This document shows positions 10,170 through 20,779 of a stretch of DNA of 64,000 nucleotides, one piece after another (position 1 is the first letter of the stretch; the number at the start of each line of letters is the position of its first letter). This DNA is from Eutreptiella sp. 'Long Island Sound 2002' (Eukaryota; Euglenozoa; Euglenophyceae; Eutreptiales; Eutreptiaceae). Position numbers and translations under genes: made by a program. The stretch is taken from the NCBI GenBank assembly GCA_964036045.1, contig OZ038402.1, forward strand, positions 3,565,395-3,629,394, in the 5' to 3' direction. The notes under the pieces are model-generated. The model was not told where the DNA came from. It saw only the letters and a list, made by a program, of their open reading frames with translations, and ran no database searches.

Positions 10170-11942
10170 CTAGGGTCCTACGCGCACTCGGGTCCTCCGT
10201 CCACTGCATCCCTGCCAAGACGAACAAGACCTGAGTATCCAAGACCATGTTATCCAACCCCAAGGGCTCCCGAAGTGGGCCCAACACGAGTCGAAGAACA
10301 ACATCATCCAAGGCCATCCTACGGAGCCCTGGATCACACGGCCGAGCTGTTGGCCAAACTCCTGTCTGGATCAGAAGATCCAGATGTGACGGCCCTATCA
10401 GAGGCCATTAAGGCAAAGCTGGGTATTGCAGAACCCTTACCCAAGCCTGAGTTGCCCTCTCTCTCTCCAGGGCTGAGTACCCTGGCCGAAGATCTCAAGA
10501 GATCAAGGGTCTCTAGGCTGTTGCCTAAGGTCACCTGCCCCAGCCCCTTTCACCCCCGTGCCAGGACAGTGCCTATGGCTGATCTACAGGACGTGCCTGT
10601 CACAGAGAGTGAGAGAAGAGGGCTGTCAGCCCTGGCCCCTCTTGCCGGCGTGTCGCCTTCAAGCCTAACTCCGGGGGGTGGAAAGACGGGCAGACCAATT
10701 GCCGAGGCGAACATCCAGCTGGAACTGACGGAGTTCGACCCCAAAAATCTGCCTGAATGGGCAGAAGAATTTGCAGAGTTCCTTTTGTTGACTGGCCAAT
10801 CCCATGTGGATGTGGCCACCAAATGTTCACTGCTAAAACGCTCATGCAAAAAGAAGTTTTTGCAAAAACAGGTTAAACAGATTGTGAAAACCTGTTCTAC
10901 CTGGGCAGAGGTACTCCTGAGGTTGGAGAAAACATTCCCAGTCTATGAGACTGACCTCAGCGTACGCACACAGATCGAGGAGCTACCTATGCTCACTGAG
11001 TTTCCATCCGCTGCGCGAATTTCTGAGTATGTGTGCGACTTGGAGTACTTATTTTCGAGGATGAACGTGGGCTCCTACGGAGCCACTGAGCCCCACCTGT
11101 GGCTCATGAGTAAGATCCCCCAGCGTACGTGGGATGATTGCCGCTCCACCTCTGAGAGGAAGAGCAGGACCCACTCGTACGATGCACTGATGGATCTCTT
11201 AATTGAGCTAGCTCTTCAGAGAGAGAATGACTCCCACATGGAGAAATTCCTCAAGAAGCATTTGGGACGAGGTGGTACCCCTACCCCCGAACGTGGCGAA
11301 GGGAAGGGGCATAGAAATCCCACTAACACCAACCAGGGAGGTGGTAAAGGGAGGGGCAACCTACGTGCCATGAACGAGGTTCAACCTGATGCAGGCACAC
11401 CCCCCCTGTTTTACTGCCGACCTGTCAATGACAAGGGGGGACCTTGTCATGCCTCTGACTGCGATCTCCGCAGTGGCTGTATGCTGCAGATGAAACGTCA
11501 GCAGCACACCAAAGATGGGAAACAGGTGACCCATCAGGACCACTTCAGGTGTACCATCACCTGTGGTTACTGTGGCAAACGTCGTCACTACGAGGACGAA
11601 TGCCACATCAAGAAACGCGAGAGTGACAAACTCAAGCGTCAGGAGGCAGAGCGCCAGAAGACCCAGACGCCCGGCAGAAATCCCCCGACTGGGGATAAAG
11701 GTAAAGGAGGTGGCAAGGGGGGTGGCAAAACTGGACCCCCTAACCCCCAGAGGCGCTCATCAGCGCCCGTTGCTACACCCACTCCTGCTGCTACACCCGC
11801 TCCTGCCGCAGGTGTCCCCCAGAAGCGCCCCCAAGGGGATTACGCTACCCCTGAGGGGAATAATTCTAAGAAGAGGCGCTTGGCCTGGATGGCCAAGTCC
11901 CTCATGGCTGCAGGGGTGGATGTGAAATTCCCTGATGAGGAA

Positions 11943-11945
11943 TAG
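11943..11945 (+). promoter_or_regulatory. In-frame gag/pol stop of B (TAG GGG), probable readthrough site
   Basis: Gag ends DEE-TAG and the same frame continues GGG GGC GGC into the protease (LVFWILVKIGDQ). There is no frame change and no new ATG nearby. The UAG-G context is the type used by gammaretroviruses. Confidence 0.7.
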
Positions 11946-14900
11946 GGGGGCGGCTCCGAAGAGGAGGACTTGGTTTTCTGGATCCTCGTGAAAATCGGGG
12001 ATCAGGTTTTTCGAGCGGTGCTTGATACCGGTGCAACACTTTCCATAGTGGCCCGGCGCCTGCTTAAAACATTCAGGAAAACTAAGACCGTGGCCATAAG
12101 AGTAGGGGATGGGCGTACCATCCATTCCTTGGGGGGGGTCGATGTGACCATATGTCTGGGCGACGAAACCGTGACCCAACACTGCAGAGTCGTAGACACT
12201 GACGCCTTTGACATCGTCATTGGCACCGACTTTCTAAGAAGAAACCCGCAGGTAAAAATGCTGTCCCTACAGCGTCCTTACTCTTTGCACTGCGACTTTG
12301 GCAGTGGGCTATTCTCCGTTCCTTTGGAGCTGTCAGGACGAAAAGAGTCTGGGCTGCGCTACGCAGCCAAGACGAACTATCGTACTGAAAACTACCAACT
12401 GGCCCGTCATGTTCTTGAAAATGGACTGGCGGCCCTTCAGGTAAACCTGGATGAGATCCAGGTGGAATTGTTTGCGAGCCAACAACAGCACATCATGCAG
12501 TTGTACTGCTCGAAACAAATGAACAATGCTTTCCGTTTCTTCTGGAAAGCAATGGGCCTAGCGTATGCTAACCCTCCCTTCTCCCCGCTCGCGAAGGTTC
12601 TAACCAAGATCGCTTATGAGGGAGGAAGGGTTGTTATGTGCACCCCTGACTGGGGTTGCTCTGGTGAACATGCTTACTGGCGCCGTATGCTAGACCGAAT
12701 GACCGTGGGAAGAGTGCAACTCCCCGACGGCCCCATCTATGTGCCTGAGGACTCAGACACAGCTATGCAGGCCCCTGAGTGGGCCAGTTTCCTGCCCATC
12801 ATCGATGGATCTCTCAATCCTGTACCCCTGTGTGACCTGGACCAGGTGCTACTAAAAGAGGTCATGGCCGAAAATCGTGGCCTGACCCTTTATGATCTCA
12901 AAAATCGATCTCCTGAGCACCTATCTGCCACACTTACAGGGTGTGAGTCTCCTGATGACTATCTGGAACCTGCAGCTGTAAAAGAGGATGCTGACGACCA
13001 ACTGTCTGAGATCGCCAGCACTATTCCCTCTGTTGATCCCAGCTGTGTTGACCTAAAACATAGTGCTTTCCTGGCCCAGCTGTTGCTAGAGCAGGTAGAT
13101 CTAGAGTCAACCTCTGAACCCGCTTCCTCTGTTAGGAAACCAGTGCTACACATACAGCCTGTGCACACAGGTGAAACCGTGGCCTGGAGTGCTGATGCTC
13201 TGGCACGGCTTGCTGCTAATAACATGCCATTGTCTGAGCATGACACTCAAGAACTCCGACGGCTGTTGTACCTGAAGGCCGAAGGTATTGAGCGCCAAGA
13301 GCGGCTGCAATACCTCAGACAGACCTGGAAATACTCCATCTGGTCTGAGGAGAACGATGAGTCCTATACGCTGCCTGATCCTGAGATACCTCTAGTGTAT
13401 TCTCCACACTATGGGCAGCAATGTCCCCCTGAGTGGGACGATGGTACTGTACCTGCCGAAACTGCTGATCGGCATAAAAAGAAAGAACATGGAAAAAGCA
13501 ACCTCCATGCTGAGGAGGATTTCCTTCAGAAACTCGAGAGTCTTAACCTTGACCCCCGCCTGAAGAAACTGCTTATAACCTATGAGGAGGTGTTCGGCGC
13601 CTTGCCGCCTCCGCTTTCTTGTAAAAAACTGGTCCAGATGGACCTGAAATTGAACCCAGAATTTGAAAAGACGCGAGTGAGGCGTCGTCCCTATCCCGCT
13701 CCACAGTAACAGGTCGAAGAAATCGAGTGCCAGATCCAAGAATGCATTGATGCTGGCCTCGTTGAAGAGTATAAACACGGGGACTATCCCCATCACTGCA
13801 GTCCCTGTTTCCTTGTTGCTAAACCAGGGTCGACTGCCCTACGTCTTGTTGTAGACTATGGTGAGGTCAACAAGAAAACCCAGAACCACTCAGGGAGTAT
13901 TCCTAACATGGAAAACACCCTGGAGCGTATTGCCAAATGCAGGTATAAGACCAAAATGGACAAACGCTCCGGTTTCTGGCGGGTTGACCTAACCGCCGCA
14001 GCTCAGGAGCTGCTGGCCTTTATAACCCCTAAGGGTCGTGTCTTCAAGTGGAAGGTTATGCCTTTCGGGGTGGCAAATGCCCCAGCGCTCTTCCAGGAGC
14101 TTATGAACAAAATTTTGTACATATTGAGGCGCAGGCCTCTAGTACAAGAGTTGATTTCTCGGGGTGCAGAAATGGAGGCTCACATCGACGACGTGAGTTT
14201 GGGTACTAATACCAAAGAGGACCACGTCCTTCTCCTCCGTGAATTTTTCACTGTCTGTCAAGAAAACCATCTCTGAATCAAACTTGAAAAATGTGAGTTT
14301 ATGAAAGAGGAGATGGAGTATTTGGGTTTCGACGTGGGGTATGGCTGGTGGAAACCAGCCGCGTCTAAGATGCAGCCCCTACAGGACATGCAGATTCGCG
14401 ATGACCCTAAGAAGGGTCTACACGATGTGAGGAGTTTTGTGGGCGCCTGTAATTTCTATCGGCGTCACATCCACAATTTTACTTACTCCTCTGCACCCCT
14501 CACTGACCTGATCAAGAAAACTACTCCCTGGAGGTGGACCTCCAGAGAGGAAGAGTGTTTCCAGGAGTTGAAGAAGAAGATTGCCTCCTCCAACTGCCTG
14601 GGAGTGCCCCGCCCTGAGGGCGAGATAGTCCTGATCACTGATGCCAGTGATGTAGGGGGGAGAGGTACGATCTATCAATGGCAGGAGTTTAACCCCGCTG
14701 AACTAACCCACTGCCATTATCGTACTACTGGACTGAACCGTGATGGTTCGTTGAAACATGACTATCCTACCAGTGAGTGGCGACTGGTGCCACTGGGACA
14801 CTGGAATTGGAAATGGAACCAAGCGCGTTCCAACTACAGCACCTATGACCAGGAACTCCTGGCCGGTATGTTGGTGCTATCGTCACAATCCCGACTCCTG

Positions 14901-16115
14901 GGATCTAACCCTATTGTCCCGCTGTGTGACCAGGAGCCTGTGAAGTCTTTTCAGAAGGGCCCACCACCAGAAAAAGCAAAGCTAAAACGGTGGTGGACTT
15001 ACCTGAGCCAGTTCAGGCTGACAGTGCATCATATCCCCGGGATTAAGAATGAACTGTCTGACTATATATCGCGCAACAACTTCGATGCGCTTATTGGTGA
15101 GAGCTCTGAGGCGCTCGCCAAAGAGGCTTTCCAGCGTATGGATGTCCAGCTTGACCTGTCCATGCGCACTGCTGGAATCCTGGAGGGTTGGAGTCTAACC
15201 GACTATCAGTCAGAGTATGAAGAAATTCTCCAAACCCTCAGCACTGGTCTCGAACCCCGTGTCATTGACGGGCACCAGTGGTATAAAAACAATCAGTACC
15301 TCTTCTACGAGGACCGAATTGTGGTGCCTGAGGCACGACTGGATGGGTGCCTACAGTGGTCCCATCTCAGTTCTGGTCACACTGGCGCTAATCGCTCAGT
15401 GGACTTCTTCCGTGAGTGTTTCTACTCTAGTCTAACCCTGACTGAACTGAGGTCGCGTATGCAGACCATTGTGGATGCTTGTGGCTGTCATGCCAGCAAG
15501 CAGAGCGACAGTAGGGATAGGGGCCTGATCTCCAGCTTACCCATACCCTATTGTGCTAACTCTCTTCTCTACGTGGATTACATCCACGGCCTACCAGGCT
15601 TTGGCGGCTATGATAGTTGCCTCGTGGTCACCTGTGGTCTATTGCGCTTCACCCGTGTGTTCCCTTGCAATAAGAAAATCACAGGTGAGCAGACTGTAAA
15701 AATGTTGGTCGAACAATGGTTCGAACCCTATGGAGCACCTAAGCAGGTGCACTCTGATGAAGATGTACGCATCCGCAGTGACACTGGGTGGTACAAACGA
15801 GTGCTAAATGCCCTCAATGTGGAGGTAACCACAGGTGTGCCCTATACTCACACGTCTGGTGGAGCAAAACTTAAGAATCCTGATGAAACAGGAGCGCACC
15901 AAGGACTGGGTACGCCTAGTGCCCTGGGCAGTGCTGTCCATGAACTCACAGCGGAGCTCTTCTACGGGTTTCACCCCCCACGAACTGTTCCATGGAGGAC
16001 GACCTGCTTGGTTCTTCAAAACCCCCTTTCCTGAGGACTTCAAGAGCCCTGTGGGAGATTGGCTGGAACACAAGCAGTCTCTGGCTAACCAGGCTGGTAC
16101 TAACCTGAGGCACAT
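11946..16115 (+). pseudogene. pol: Element B pol: protease, MTase-like domain, RT, RNase H, integrase core
   Basis: Order: aspartic protease with VLDTGATLS (about 12024-12050); MTase-like domain (12450-12809) with VELFAS, YANPPFS and VVMCTPDWG; a variable acidic linker; RT (from about 13570) with MPFGVANAPALF and HIDD instead of YXDD (about 14184); RNase H (VLITDASDVGG); integrase with DYIHG, HSDEDVRIRSD. Lesions: TAA at 13707-13709, TGA at 14274-14276 where A has Arg, and a short deletion near 15860 that shifts frame in the motif THTS-NPL-VE. The C-terminal integrase tail and chromodomain are inverted at 16116-16821. Confidence 0.88.
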
Positions 16116-16821
16116 TCGTGACGGGGCAACTGTGACAACTGCTCTTACACCCATACACAGGCACGTCTGCAGAAGAGTGCTCACTGCACCTGTCAGTAGA
16201 CTGACACAGGGAGATTAGTTGCGCTTCTTACGCTGGGACATAGTCTCAGCACGGGTTAGGAGCTGCCCCTCGTTGTTCTCAACGAGGTAAGTGCGAAAGA
16301 TGGGGTTGATACTCCCATCTGGTTGTATGAAGGCTGACATAGGTTCCCAGGTCGCCTCAGACAATGCATAGCCATCCCACAGGGTAAGGAATTTCCAGCC
16401 CTGTTTATACTCGTGGCGAGCAATACCTGCAACCACGTAGTAACCATCGACTGCCATCTCATCGGCAGTCATCTCTTCGAGTTCGTCTGCCTCCTCTGGA
16501 CTGGCAGCGTTCTCTAGGTCTATACGTTCAATCTCACTGTCGCTGAGGCGCCACTCATCCCAAGACAAGTCGTCAGGGGAGTGATAGTGCCTTAACTGCT
16601 TAGGTGCACACAGCAGTTCACCACCTAGACGGGGACTGCACCTGACATGGATCCTGGATCCATCTATCCTGATGATACGATAGGGTCCAAAGTAAGGGTC
16701 CTGCAGGCAGTTACGTGGCCAGGAGGGTAGGCGTGAATGGTGTACCAAAACAAGGTCACCAACCTTGAAGCTGGCAGGTCGCCGTAGGCGGTTCCGTCGG
16801 CTCTGTTCACGGATTGCATCG
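16116..16821 (-). pseudogene. Inverted end of B pol: integrase tail, chromodomain, 3' UTR start
   Basis: On the minus strand from 16821 it reads AIREQSRRNRL, the SH3-like tail (VLVHHSRLPSWPR, DPYFGPYRI), then a chromodomain (WKFLTLWDGY, ATWEPMSAF) and a stop at 16215-16217. Next comes 3' UTR ending GTAAGAGCAGTTGTCACAG. Re-inverting the block joins NLRHIRD to AIREQ and also rebuilds the A-like 3' UTR order at the other end. Breakpoints sit at short inverted words (GATGCAAT near the pol side; GCATTGCACC at the matching place in A), so inversion through an inverted repeat is likely. Confidence 0.85.
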
Positions 16822-17629
16822 CAGGACAGGACCGTTAGCCCCCCGTGACAACCACTCCCTGGCCGAAGGCCATTGGTTTCTCACAGACTGCTGCTTACTG
16901 AGCACTGCACTGACCCTGTCTGTGAGCTGCAGACCCATGCCTATGGTTTCCAGCGTGGACCAGGTGGCCGCTTATCATGATTGCAGCCACCCAGCAAGTG
17001 TGTGCCTTGTTGACCATGTGTTGCATGGGTACTGCCCTAATGTAATGACCTTGGAGAGCCAACGAAGAACGGTGGCTTACTACACCAGGGGGGAATGACA
17101 AGCAAGGTGTTATGAGGCAAGGTGTGTCTTCCCTCCTTGGGGACAAGCGAGCCCACAGTTAGGACCCCTGACTGGTCCAGACCCATGGGGTTCTACCCTT
17201 CCTTACAGGGTTTACCATACCCCTAAGTGTGCTACGTATGTCTGTATGTGTCTCACTTCTCTCCCCAGCGTGGCTCCCGGAGACCGGGCTTCGCTGACGT
17301 CGGACCGAAGGTCCTAATCAGGTACTATTACCACTCCTATGGCGCCCAATTTCTGTGCTGGCGCCTATCCTTGGGGTAAGACGGCAAAAGCCCTACCTAC
17401 TAAGAGGGGAGGGGTGGCCAAGTGTGCTAAGGGCATACAAAACGCCCCTTTTTGCTACAGGCCAAAAGGTAACGCACTCCCCTGCCCACGAGGAAAAGCA
17501 CGCGGGACAGGAGACACCACTACACTACACTCACTAACGCCAGCACCGGCCTTCGAAGGCAGGGTGAGCACTCATCACTTGCACTCACCTCCTGCCAGCC
17601 CTGCTGACCCTAACCCCTACACACGCTAC
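16822..17629 (+). other. Element B 3' region, left of D
   Basis: Collinear with A downstream of pol: GCAGGACAGGACCG to GGCCGAAGGCCAT matches A at 3064-3117, and GCGCCCAATTTCTGTGCTGGCGC at 17341 onward matches A near 4207-4230. Between them about 450 bp has no counterpart I could recognise. No coding region supported. Confidence 0.65.
17626..17629. repeat. Target-site duplication of D, left copy
   Basis: CTAC; the right copy is at 34535-34538. The intact homologous site in A reads CACTCTACTGGGTG. Confidence 0.85.
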
Positions 17630-20381
17630 TGAAGCGGTACCCAGAACCCCATGGCTAGGTTACGGCATACAACCGGTCTCCGGTCCACTAACCCCATGTA
17701 CGGAAGGGAAGACGGCCGTTGACGCTCCATTCCGTGCCGTAAAGCCCCGCATCGGCAACCGATGCACCGCCAGCGGAGATTTGTGTATCAGAATATCAGG
17801 AATCAACAGGGTTTTATTTTCATATTGTTTCCGTCAAGTTTTACGCTTCCGTTCTGATATTCACTGTTTTGACTGTTGGCGGTTGGATCGCGACTTTACT
17901 GTAACCGCCAGTTTAACTGTTTATAATGGAAATTTTAACGCAATCCGTCACGAAGGCTCCAAAGCCTTCAGGAACTGCATGGACGCTTCCGCAATTTTCA
18001 CATCTTACACTCGCAACCTTAATCCGAATTTTTCAGGATGTCGAAATCCGATTTTCGACTTCGACATCCCCGCACTTGATTTGACCTCTTTCGAGTGGAC
18101 CTACGTGCTTCCCTATGCACGAATCAACTTTCCTTTTATCCTGCCCTCCATTTGTCTCAAAGATATGGGAAAAACAAAGTTGATTCGTGAGGCCACTTGT
18201 GAAGGTCATATCTCGTGTTGCTTGCGAGGAATAACGATAAGGAAACGTGGGATGTATTCACAATACTCCCGACGTAATTTAGGAAGCATTATATGCCTTG
18301 CGTCTCCACACGTGCGCGCTAGCGTAATGGATCATGGTCAAGAGGTTAGAGTATGCGTTGTAACTCTTTGGCCATGATATTGCGTGCGTTAAGATAACTT
18401 TCGAGTGTAGCGCGCGAGTGTTGGTGTTGCATAGGAACTCTTCTTGAGTTCCTATGAGCGATAGACACAAAGTTATGCCCTTGGAGGGGCATGACATATC
18501 GTGGGGGGAGCTACCTTTTTGGGCAATATGGAGTATGTGCCTTGGGTTGTGTTGCGTGCCCATTTGGCGGGTCCATTGCTCCAAGCTAAACCCGCCAATG
18601 GACCTCATATTGTGCAAGCCCCTTCTTAATACTCCCTACGATCAATTACAAGCGTAACCTTCGTGAAGGGAAGCTTGTGTGGTGATCCCGAAGCGATGCG
18701 TTGGGAGCAAGGTGTGTATTTTGCAATTTTCCATATTTTCATGTGCCCACTTGGGAGGCGGCGCTCGTAACCTTTCAAAGCGCCCCAAGTGGAGCACATA
18801 TGTGGAATCGAAGGTCATTAGTGTCAAGTCATTGTGTTTAGAAGGATTAGTTGATTGCACGATCCAAGCCGAAGATATTATAATATAATTGTGCACCTTT
18901 CAATGCACTTTTGTGTGTCTTTGTGCCAATTTTGCCATTTTTGGCCCGTCATGATGTCAAGTGGCGACCGTGTATCTCAACGTTGCGTTCAATTGACATC
19001 ATGACCCAAGTATGTTATGAGGGTACATACTTCGGTGCCCAACATATCTTGGACCCGGCGAATAACTCCTCTTAGGCTTGGCATACCGTGGCCGCCATGT
19101 TGGCGATTTGGGACTATCCCAAACCATGGGCTCACTTGGCGACCCTGCCATTCCCAATACCGGAGGAGTTGGGCGATGCCCAAAAGATATGTTGGACACG
19201 TATGACTTGATACCAATCCTATGGCACACTCCGGTCCGAGTCGGGCATGTGCCTCATTTGCCCCAACCATGAGTGTGCGCATTTTTGGCCATTTTGAGCA
19301 ATTTTCCACTTTTGTTGCCCGCCGTGCACCATGTTCTAACCTTCGTGCACGCCGGACGCTTGGACCAATGGACCATATATGACATGGGTGATATGGGCAT
19401 TGGTCCCCATGGTTCACACACCACGTGGGCGAAGCGGAGCAACCTTCGTTAAGGCGCTAGCCCAAAGTGACCCAGTTTTGGGACCCCAATTTCCCCCTTC
19501 CGTGTGGTCAATTGGCGGCCCCATTTCTCTAAGCCCATGGGGACCCCGGACCTAAATTCAAGTTGTACACTCAGATAGAAGTCCTAGGTCCTGCCTCCTA
19601 CCCTGTGAGCCATTGGCCTTACCTTGGCCGGGCGAGCCACGCGTGGGAATGACCCCAATTTTGGTGATTTTGGCATCATGACCCCTCTTGACTCATCCGT
19701 GTTGCCCTGATGCCGGGACCTCAGAGGGAACCAGGTTGGGTGAGGGCTCCAGGGAGTTCGTACTCGAAGGGCATAGGGTCAGTTGCCTCGTCCCTACCTC
19801 TGGCGGGTCCGGACGAGAGGTCAATTTTGCGGATTTTTGAGTTGATATCAGTTTGGGCTGAAACAGCCCATTTTCAGCTACCAACTCCTGGGTGATAATG
19901 GCGGGGCCATATCTCTCGCTCAGAGGGGAGTTGGGACTTGCCGTTAAGGGAGCATAGGGAACCACTGTCGGTTGGCCTTGGAGCTCCTTGGTTCCGAGGA
20001 ACTCGCCTGTGGCTAGGCGGGACACCTCTCCTATTGGCAGGGTTTCAGGGTCCGGACTGAGCAGGGCATGGGTTGTGTTTGAGCCCCGCCCCCACCAGCC
20101 ACTGAGAGGGTCGGACCTGGGATTGGGATATGAGTTGGGACTGAGTGTCTATTGTCCCATGATGCCCTTACCCCAGTCCAGTCTTAACCCCATGTGTACA
20201 TATCCTGATGTGTTGTTGTACATACTTTTGTTCCCTCTTTGCAGAGTGGCAAGGATTCTGAAACGCTTTGTCACATGACATGAGCGTATTGATGCCCTTG
20301 TGAGCGTAGTGCTTTGCCTGCCTGCTCACCTGTGCGTGTCACCGCAGCGTCCCGTGGCCGGCCCCCCACGGGAACGCGTCA
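17630..20381 (+). repeat. Element D 5' LTR (2,752 bp)
   Basis: Begins TGAAGCGGTACCC and ends GGGAACGCGTCA; TG...CA ends. It aligns to 31567-34534 with roughly 35 substitutions plus one 216-bp gap: sequence at 33398-33614 of the 3' LTR is missing here at an AGCC/AGCC microhomology near 19463. Confidence 0.92.
18431..18455. other. Perfect hairpin in D LTR
   Basis: ATAGGAACTC and GAGTTCCTAT form a 10-bp stem with a 5-nt loop TTCTT. It is preserved in the 3' LTR at 32368-32392. Confidence 0.5.
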
Positions 20382-20779
20382 AAAGCGTTTCACCGCCGCG
20401 GGGTTACCCAACCCTCGCGTGCCACTCGGGGCCACCAACCCCGAGCAGCGCGGCGCAGCTCGCAGCTCGCAGCGCCACTCAGCGACAGCGCCGAGTTCGT
20501 CACGGAGCCCGCAGCGCCGTCCAGAGCATCGCCCTGACCGCGCAGCAACCGTGAAAGAGGTGCACAGACCAGGACTCCTGCATCAGCCCCATCGGCCGAC
20601 CCGGAGTCCCATCGGCCGACCAGCAAGGCCGCGTCAACCACCTCCACAACCACCGGCTGACCAGCACCAGCCGCACTTCCAATCCAGTGCTGCAGCACCC
20701 ACCTCAACAACCACAACCAGTTCGTTGAGTTGAACGAGTGCATACCAAGGACCTCAAGATCAACTACGCCCCCGCTGCC
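20382..20779 (+). other. Element D leader
   Basis: About 400 bp between the LTR and the probable gag ATG. GC- and Pro/Arg-codon-rich, no clear PBS at its start (AAAGCGTTTCACC). Confidence 0.5.

Larger units (their letters stand above)
6998..11945 (+). pseudogene. gag: Element B gag, interrupted by element E
   Basis: ATG at 6998. Joining 6998-7419 to 10175-11945 (E and one CTAGG removed) gives an uninterrupted frame of 730 codons plus TAG. The middle holds a gag-like helical region (EFDPKNLPEWAEEFAEF through PQRTWDDCRS). A canonical CCHC zinc knuckle CGYCGKRRHYEDEC lies at about 11561-11602, followed by a Lys/Gly/Pro-rich basic tail. The product would be the capsid/nucleocapsid polyprotein that packages element RNA. 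Apart from the E insertion no lesion is visible. The stop TAG is followed in frame by pol. Confidence 0.88.

Noticed and set aside
17781-18377. 198-codon open frame in the D LTR, also open in the 3' LTR
   Set aside because: The LTRs differ by only about 1%, so shared openness is weak evidence. Composition is not protein-like and no domain is seen.
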